64,000 nt of DNA from DATLWN01 sp963764315 (GTDB lineage Bacteria > Pseudomonadota > Zetaproteobacteria > Mariprofundales > Mariprofundaceae), in NCBI GenBank assembly GCA_963764315.1, contig CAVXSB010000001.1:8981-72980 (forward strand), written 5' to 3'. This document shows, one piece after another, positions 58,221 through 64,000 of the stretch. A program made the translations under genes and the position numbers. Each line of letters starts with the position of its first letter. The stretch's first letter is position 1. Below the pieces are notes generated by a model. It was not told where the DNA came from, did not search any database, and worked only from the letters and a program-made list of their open reading frames with translations.

Positions 58221-59177
58221 ATGGGAGTACGGCAAAGCCGTATACGCCGCGATGCGCGAATCTATGTCGCCGGGCACCGGGGGCTGGTGGGTTCGGCCAT
58301 CGCGCGCCGGCTGGCCGCGGATGGCTACACGGAGGTCATTACGCGTACCCACGCCGAGCTCGATCTCACCGATCAGTCGGCGACGGATGCATTTTTCCGG
58401 GATGCGCAGCCCGAATACGTATTTCTGGCGGCGGCCAAGGTGGGAGGCATCCTGGCCAATAACACCTACCGTGCCGATTTTATCTACCAGAATCTGATGA
58501 TCGAGGCCAATGTCATCCATGCCGCCTATCGGCATGGGGTCAAGAAGCTGCTGTTTCTCGGTTCCAGCTGTATCTATCCCAAGCATGCGCCCCAGCCGAT
58601 GCAGGAGGCACATCTGCTGACCGGGCTGCTCGAGCCGACCAATGAACCCTATGCCATTGCCAAAATCGCCGGCATCAAGATGTGCGGCGCCTACAACGAC
58701 CAGTACGGGACCAATTTCATCAGCGCCATGCCGACGAATCTGTACGGGCCGGGAGACAATTACGATCTCGACAACTCCCATGTGTTGCCGGCGCTGATCA
58801 GGAAGCTGCACGAGGCCAAGGAACGGGGCGCCGAGGAAGCGGTGGTGTGGGGTAGCGGAACGCCGCGGCGCGAATTCCTCTATAGCGATGATCTTGCCGA
58901 TGCCTGTGTCTTTCTGATGGAAGGCTTCGATGCGGCTGATATCGGCGAATTCATCAATATCGGTTCCGGCCGGGAGGTCACCATTCGCCAGGCTGCCGAA
59001 ATGATCGCAGAGGTAGTCGGTTTTCGGGGCAGGCTGGTTTTCGATGCTTCCAGGCCGGATGGCACACCCCGTAAACTGCTCGATTCGTCGCATCTGCAGG
59101 CCCTTGGCTGGCGTGCCAGGACCGATTTCCGCGAAGGACTTGCCAATGCCTATGAAGATTATCTGCGAAACGCCTGA
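58221..59177 (+). CDS. fcl: GDP-L-fucose synthase
   Basis: Fcl (WcaG) is the epimerase-reductase that turns the Gmd product into GDP-L-fucose. The 318-residue protein is intact, the only full-length frame in this operon from manC to rfbB. It has the NADP motif YVAGHRGLVGSAIARRL, the catalytic YAIAKIAG and the substrate loop NLYGPGDNYDLDNSH. The start at 58221 may be a few residues early, since GHRGLVG usually lies near residue 10. Confidence 0.95.
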   Translation: MGVRQSRIRRDARIYVAGHRGLVGSAIARRLAADGYTEVITRTHAELDLTDQSATDAFFRDAQPEYVFLAAAKVGGILANNTYRADFIYQNLMIEANVIHAAYRHGVKKLLFLGSSCIYPKHAPQPMQEAHLLTGLLEPTNEPYAIAKIAGIKMCGAYNDQYGTNFISAMPTNLYGPGDNYDLDNSHVLPALIRKLHEAKERGAEEAVVWGSGTPRREFLYSDDLADACVFLMEGFDAADIGEFINIGSGREVTIRQAAEMIAEVVGFRGRLVFDASRPDGTPRKLLDSSHLQALGWRARTDFREGLANAYEDYLRNA

Positions 59178-59210
59178 GGATGCCCGGCGAGGCGATCGCG
59201 GGGTTGCGCC

Positions 59211-60501
59211 ATGATGCCTGAGCCTCGTGTTGCCGTGATTGGGCTGGGCTATGTCGGACTGCCGCTGGCGCTGGCCTTCGGGCGGGTACTGCCCACCGTC
59301 GGCTTCGATATCTCGGAAGACAAGATCAATGCCTACCGGCAGGGGATCGATCCGACAGGCGAGATGGAGGCCGGTCTGTTCCGACAGGCCGTGCATCTGG
59401 AGGTGACGACGGATGCCGCGCGCATCGGCGAGGCCGATTTCATCGTGGTGGCGGTGCCGACGCCGGTGGACAATGCCCATCAGCCGGACCTGACGCCGGT
59501 GATCCGGGCCTCGGAAACGGTCGGCCGGTTCATGAAGCAGGGGGCGATCGTCGTCTTCGAGTCGACGGTCTATCCCGGGGTGACCGAGGAGGTCTGCGTG
59601 CCGATCCTGGAGCGCGAGTCCGGGCATGAAATGCGGCGTCGATTTCAAGGTCGGCTATTCGCCGGAGCGCGTGAATCCCGGCGACAGGGTGCATACGCTG
59701 GAAACGATCGTCAAGGTGGTGTCCGGCCAGGATGCCGACACGCTGGAGCAGGTGGCCGGGCTGTACGAGCAGATCATCGAGGCCGGGGTGCATCGGGCGC
59801 CATCGCATCAAGGTGGCCGAGGCGGCCAAGGTCATCGAGAACACCCAGCGCGATCTGAACATCGCCCTGATGAACGAGCTGGCGATGATCTTCGACCGGC
59901 TGGGCATCGATACCCTGGACGTGCTGGAAGCGGCCGGCACCAAGTGGAACTTCCTGCCGTTCCGCCCCGGGCTGGTCGGCGGCCACTGCATCGGCGTCGA
60001 TCCCTATTACCTGACCTACAAGGCCGAGATCGATCGGCTACCATCCGGAGGTCATCCTGGCCGGCCGGCGCATCAACGACGGCATGGGGCGTTGGCTGGC
60101 CGAGCAGACGGTCATGGAGATGATCCGCGCCGGGGCGACGGTGAAGGGCGCGCGTGTCGGCGTGCTGGGGCTCACCTTCAAGGAGAACTGTGCGGATATC
60201 CGCAACTCGAAGGTGGTGGATGCCATTCGGGAGTTGCAATCGCTGGGTGTGCAGGTGCTGGTCCACGATCCGCTGGCCAGCGCCGAGGAGGCCATGCACG
60301 AATACGGCATCCGGCTCGCGGCTTGGGAGGAGATGCAGGATCTGGATGCCCTGGTCCTGGCCGTCGCCCATGCTGATTTCGTGGGGGCAGAGGAGAGGCA
60401 TTCTTGCCTGTTGCCGGCCAGGGGCGCCGGTCATGGACGTGAAGTCGGTACTTGCCGTCGACAAGGTGCGGAAGGCGGGGCTCCGCTTATGGCGGCTATG
60501 A
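59211..60501 (+). CDS. UDP-sugar 6-dehydrogenase (WbpA/TviB type; five frameshifts)
   Basis: This enzyme of the UDP-glucose/UDP-HexNAc dehydrogenase family oxidises C6 to a carboxylate using NAD. Motifs are AVIGLGYVGLPLALAFG, VGYSPERVNPGD and the catalytic Cys in GGHCIGVDPYYLTYKA. The SPERVNPGD and GLTFKENCADIRNS segments resemble the UDP-GlcNAc/GalNAc type. Extra bases are at 59624-59625 (GGGC), 59805-59806 (TCGC) and 60034-60035 (GATC); wobble bases are missing after 60397 and 60423. Correction gives 429 residues ending GLRLWRL. Confidence 0.88.
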
Positions 60502-60541
60502 TGTCTTTCCCCTTGCAATGCCGTATGGGTAGGGTTGCCCG

Positions 60542-60715
60542 ATGAAGGGCATCGTTCTGGCGGGCGGTTCAGGCACGCGGCTACATCCGCTGACGCTGGT
60601 GCTGAGCAAGCAGCTGATGCCCGTCTGCGACGAATCGGCATGGAAAGCCGGATTCGGACGCCCGAAGGGCGCCCCGCAGGGGGAGCGCAGGACGTGCGAC
60701 ATCACAAGCCGATGA
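60542..60715 (+). pseudogene. Truncated duplicate of the rfbA 5' end
   Basis: The first 31 codons copy the start of rfbA (60750 onward): MKGIVLAGGSGTRLHPLTLV and on to KQLMPV. The frame then leaves homology and stops at 60713-60715. Four base differences in this shared part, all near the start, are synonymous (CTG/CTC, GCG/GCA, TCA/TCG, GGC/GGT). The segment after the divergence contains short inverted repeats (CGCCCGAAGGGCG at about 60658-60670) and looks intergenic. It may be a second strain's version of the same locus placed in tandem by assembly. Confidence 0.75.
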
Positions 60716-60749
60716 TCCTTGTCCGTTTGCTGCATGGGAGGAGTCGTCC

Positions 60750-61620
60750 ATGAAGGGCATCGTTCTCGCAGGCGGTTCGGGTACGCGGCTACATCCGCTG
60801 ACGCTGGTGCTGAGCAAGCAGCTGATGCCCGTCTACGACAAACCCATGGTCTATTACCCGATTTCCACCCTGATGCTCGCCGGCATCCGAGATATCCTGA
60901 TCATCTCCACGCCGCAGGACCTGCCGCTGTTCCAGCGCCTGTTGGGCGATGGGTCCGCATGGGGATGTGCGTTCTCCTACGCCGTGCAACCCGAGCCGAA
61001 GGGTCTGGCCGAGGCATTCCTGATCGGGCGGGAATTCGTCGGCAGCGACCCGGTATCGCTGATCCTCGGCGACAACATCTTTTTTGCGGAAGGATTGCCC
61101 AGGTTGTTGCAGGAGGCCGTGGCGTCCACCGATGGGGCGACGGTCTTTTGCTATCAGGTCATGGATCCCGAACGCTACGGCGTGGCCGAGATCGGCGACG
61201 CAGGAGCAGGTGCTTTCCCTGGAGGAGAAGCCCAGGCATCCGAAATCCCGCTGGGCGGTGACCGGCCTCTATTTCTACGACAACTCGGTGCTGGATGTGG
61301 CGGCTTCCATCAAGCCGTCGGCGCGCGGCGAATTGGAGATTACCTGCGTGAACAGGGCGTACCTGAATCAGAACCGGTTACACGCCAAGCTGCTGGGCCG
61401 GGGCGCGGCCTGGCTGGACACCGGCACGCACGATTCGCTGATGGAAGCGGCGCAGTTTGTCGAGGTCATCGAGCGGCGCCAGGGCATGAAGATCAGCTGC
61501 CCCGAGGAGGTAGCCTGGCGCATGGGATATATCGATGATGCGCAACTGGAGAGCCTGGCCAGTCCCCTGAAGAAGAGCGACTACGGGCATTATCTCGAAT
61601 CCTTGCTGAAAGCGCCTTAA
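60750..61620 (+). CDS. rfbA: Glucose-1-phosphate thymidylyltransferase (one frameshift)
   Basis: RfbA (RmlA) makes dTDP-glucose. It has AGGSGTRLHPLTLVLSKQL with the nucleotide loop, YYPISTLMLAGIRDILII, LGDNIFF, and YFYDNSVLDVAASIKPSARG. The shift is at 61202-61203 (GCAG, an alanine codon GCA or GCG before GAGCAG). Correction gives 289 residues. The stop overlaps the rfbB start (TAATG). An ATG with GGAGGAG upstream marks the start. Confidence 0.94.
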
Positions 61621-62697
61621 TGTCTTTCGTGCCGCGAATGATGCTGGTCACCGGTGGCGCCGGCTTCATCGGCAGCAATTTCGTGCGCTATATGCTCGAA
61701 ACGGATGCGGACGTGCGCATCGTCAACCTGGATGCGCTGACCTATGCCGGTTCACTGGACAATCTGAAGGATCTGCCGGATGCGCATCGTCACACGCTTC
61801 GTGCAGGGCGATATCTGCGACCGGGCGCTGGTCGACCGGCTGCTGCGCGAGCATCGGCATCGATACCATCGTGCATTTCGCGGCCGAGAGCCATGTGGAC
61901 AACTCGATCGCCGGGCCGGAGGCCTTCGTGAAGACCAATGTGCTCGGCACCTTCACGCTGCTGGAGGCCGCCCGCCAGTACTGGCTGCAGGAACGGGGCT
62001 GGGGCGAGCGAGCAGTGCCGCTTCCACCATATCTCCACCGACGAGGTCTACGGCACGCCTGAAGGCGGATGATCCGGCCTTCTCCGAGACCACGCCCTAT
62101 GCCCCGAACTCGCCGTATTCGGCCAGCAAGGCCGGCTCCGATCACCTGGTGCGGGCATGGTTCCATACCTATGGCCTGCCGGTGACCACGAGCAACTGCT
62201 CGAACAACTACGGCCCCTACCAGCATGCCGAGAAATTCATCCCGACGGTGATCCGCAGCTGCCTCGAGGGCAAGCCGATTCCGGTCTATGGCGACGGCAC
62301 GAATATCCGCGACTGGCTGTATGTGATGGATCATTGTGCGGGCATCGATGCGGTGATCCGCAGGGGCGCGCCCGGGTGAGGCCTACAACATCGGCGGCAT
62401 CAACGAATGGCGGAACATCGACATCTGCCGCCTGATCTGCCGCCTGATGGATGAGCATGTGCCCGCCAACGCGCCCGCACGACAGACTGATCACCTTTGT
62501 GAAGGACCGGCCGGGCCACGACTGGCGCTATGCCATCGACGCCACGAAGATGCGCGATGAGTTCGGGCTGGAGCCCGGTCGAAACCTTCGAGACAGGCAT
62601 CCGCAAGACCGTGGCCTGGTATCTGGGGCGGGATCGCCGGGGGCTGGGCCACCGTCTTGACATCGGTGCCCGCCATCTGTTGTATGCGTTCACGTGA
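61620..62697 (+). CDS. rfbB: dTDP-glucose 4,6-dehydratase (seven frameshifts)
   Basis: RfbB (RmlB) makes dTDP-4-keto-6-deoxyglucose. It shows TGGAGFIGSNFVRYML, HFAAESHVDNSIAGP, STDEVYGTL, YSASKAGSDHLVRAW and the end YLGRDRRG. Extra wobble bases are at 61796-61797, 61854-61855, 62008-62009, 62057-62058, 62373-62374, 62476-62477 and 62576-62577; six give synonymous pairs and one gives Glu/Asp. Dropping one base at each restores 356 residues, the family length. The last stop overlaps the MarR gene start. rfbC and rfbD are not in this window. Confidence 0.92.
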
Positions 62698-63179
62698 TGA
62701 ACGCACCAAAGCCGAACGAAATGGCCAGTTATGATCTTTTGAAGGTGCTGGAGGAGAATCCCAGCCTTTCCCAGAGGGATCTGGCGAATCACCTGGGCAT
62801 CAGCCTGGGCAAGGTCAACTTCTGCCTGAAGGCCCTGATCCAGAAGGGCTGCCTGAAGGTCAGTAATTTCCGCAATAGCGATAACAAGCTTGCCTATGCC
62901 TACCTGCTTACCCCGCGCGGGGTGGAGGAGAGGGCGCGCATGACCGTGACCTTTCTCCAGTACAAGATGCAGGAATACGACAGGCCTCAGGTGGAGATCG
63001 ATGAGTTGCAGCTCGAGGCCAGGCAGAAGGGATTGATCGGGCACGACGTCGAACCGGTGGACATACCTCGGACCTCGGGTCCCGAAGCGACGGTAATTTC
63101 GGCAAACCACGGGCGGACCGGCAGCCAGGGCCGGTGGCGTCAAATCATGAAAGATGGGAAACAATATGCTCAAGGATAA
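62697..63179 (+). CDS. MarR-family EPS-associated transcriptional regulator
   Basis: This protein of 160 residues has a winged-helix domain (about 10-95; SQRDLANHLGISLGKVNFCL is the recognition part) followed by a helix typical of the EPS-associated MarR subfamily, which sits in polysaccharide clusters of proteobacteria. Members are usually about 110 residues; the last 50 here (after LEARQKG) have no counterpart and overlap the pseB start by 14 bases, so an unseen lesion may hide an earlier stop. It probably regulates this glycan operon. Confidence 0.85.
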   Translation: MNAPKPNEMASYDLLKVLEENPSLSQRDLANHLGISLGKVNFCLKALIQKGCLKVSNFRNSDNKLAYAYLLTPRGVEERARMTVTFLQYKMQEYDRPQVEIDELQLEARQKGLIGHDVEPVDIPRTSGPEATVISANHGRTGSQGRWRQIMKDGKQYAQG

Positions 63180-64000
63180 AAGCATTCTGATCACCGGCGG
63201 CACGGGTTCTTTCGGCCATACATTCGTGCCGATGACGCTGGAATACAATCCGAAGAAGCTGGTCAATCTTCTCCCGTGATGAGATGAAGCAGTGGGAGAT
63301 GGCCAAGCTGTACGGCGATGATCCAACGGGTGCGCTTTTTTATCGGCGACGTGCGCGACAAGGATCGCCTGTATCGTGCACTCGATGGCATTGATTATCG
63401 TTGTCCATGCGGCGGCCACCAAGATCGTGCCGACGGCGGAATACAACCCCTTCGAGTGCGTCAAGACCAATATCATCGGCGCCATGAACCTGATCGATGC
63501 CTGCATCGACCAAGGGGTGAAGCGCGTCGTGGCGCTGTCGACCGACAAGGCCAGCAGCCCGGCCAACCTGTATGGCGCTACCAAGCTGGCTTCGGACAAG
63601 CTCTTCGTCGCCGGCAACGCATACTCCGGCGGGCACGATACCCGGTTTGCGCGTGGTGCGTTACGGCAACGTCATGGGCTCGCGCGGTTCGGTGATCCCG
63701 TTCTTCCTGTCGCTTGCCGACAAGCGGCGCGCTTCCGATCACCGATGAGCGCATGACCCGCTTCATGATCACCCTGGAGCAGGGCGTGGAGCTCGTCTGG
63801 CATGCTTTCGAGGACATGGTCGGCGGCGAGATCTACGTGAAGAAGATCCCCTCCATGAAGATCACCGATGTCGCCCGCGCCGTCGCCCCCGATGCGCGAC
63901 ATGAAATCGTCGGCATCCGTCCCGGCGAAAAACTGCACGAACAGATGATCGGCGCCGAGGATTCCTACTATACCTATGAATATCCCGATCATTCCGATCC
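63166..64000 (+). CDS. pseB: UDP-N-acetylglucosamine 4,6-dehydratase (PseB/CapE type), partial, five frameshifts
   Basis: The protein begins MLKDKSILITGGTGSFGHTF and contains VRFFIGDVRDKDRL, VHAAATKIVPTAEYNP, the active-site YGATKLASDK, VVRYGNVMGSRGSV and RPGEKLHEQM. It inverts and dehydrates UDP-GlcNAc on the way to pseudaminic-acid-type or fucosamine-type sugars; PseB and the CapE/FnlA relatives cannot be separated without the downstream genes. Extra wobble bases lie at 63264-63265, 63322-63323, 63399-63400, 63651-63652 and 63727-63728, each giving two synonymous codons. It runs off the right edge. Confidence 0.88.

Noticed and set aside
53957..63728. Pseudogene decay of the whole glycan operon
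   Set aside because: Lesions sit only at wobble positions and repair gives full-length proteins with all catalytic residues. There are no premature stops by substitution and no large deletions.

Overview
The window is G+C-rich chromosomal DNA, almost certainly from a gammaproteobacterium. The strongest signs are the order lolB-ispE-tRNA-Gln-prs-rplY-pth-ychF, an HflD homologue, a single-chain PurL, FtsB directly after enolase, GluQ, MsbA and a Tas-type aldo-keto reductase. I cannot name the order or genus from the sequence alone.

Layout. (1) 0-11.6 kb is a surface-polysaccharide and envelope block. It holds a GspA/ExeA-like ATPase and the start of a GspB-like gene, then an unusual Wza-like export lipoprotein fused to FG-GAP and OmpA-like modules, a Wzc-like co-polymerase/tyrosine kinase, a small membrane protein, an O-antigen ligase/polymerase, an AmiC-type amidase, MsbA and a DUF374 acyltransferase-like protein, mostly linked by start/stop overlaps. 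(2) 12-25.5 kb is housekeeping: ppx, gamma-carbonic anhydrase, bactofilin, argC, hflD, a DUF455 protein, serB, mfd, mgtE, aguAB and a GDSL esterase. (3) 25.6-32.9 kb has trxB, tas, ybjQ, a beta-CASP nuclease, a lysine-tailed HhH protein, ychF, pth and rplY. (4) 33-43 kb has prs, tRNA-Gln, ispE, lolB, a TPR lipoprotein, an M67 protease, a NUC1-family protein lacking its usual catalytic His, cysM, gluQ, an NhaP-type antiporter and rpsT. (5) 43-53.7 kb has purL, a small two-gene island (winged helix plus nucleotidyltransferase-like protein, with a 14-bp palindrome at its start), then pyrG-kdsA-eno-ftsB-gltX. (6) 53.7-64 kb runs from cysS and cysC into a nucleotide-sugar operon (manC, gmd, fcl, a UDP-sugar dehydrogenase, rfbA, rfbB, an EPS-type MarR regulator, pseB). 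It should supply GDP-fucose, a UDP-uronate, dTDP-4-keto-6-deoxyglucose and a 4-keto-6-deoxy-HexNAc for the export machinery of region 1.

The sequence carries 32 single-base frameshifts that I could place: one in mfd, one in tas, two in purL and 28 between 53.4 and 63.8 kb. Every one can be placed at the third position of a codon. In 27 cases two alternative wobble bases sit side by side (25 give synonymous codons); in 5 the wobble base is missing. After correction all ten complete genes become multiples of three and match their family lengths. This pattern fits a consensus built from several strains, not gene decay. These genes are therefore annotated as intact CDS spanning the lesions, and lesion positions are given in each entry.
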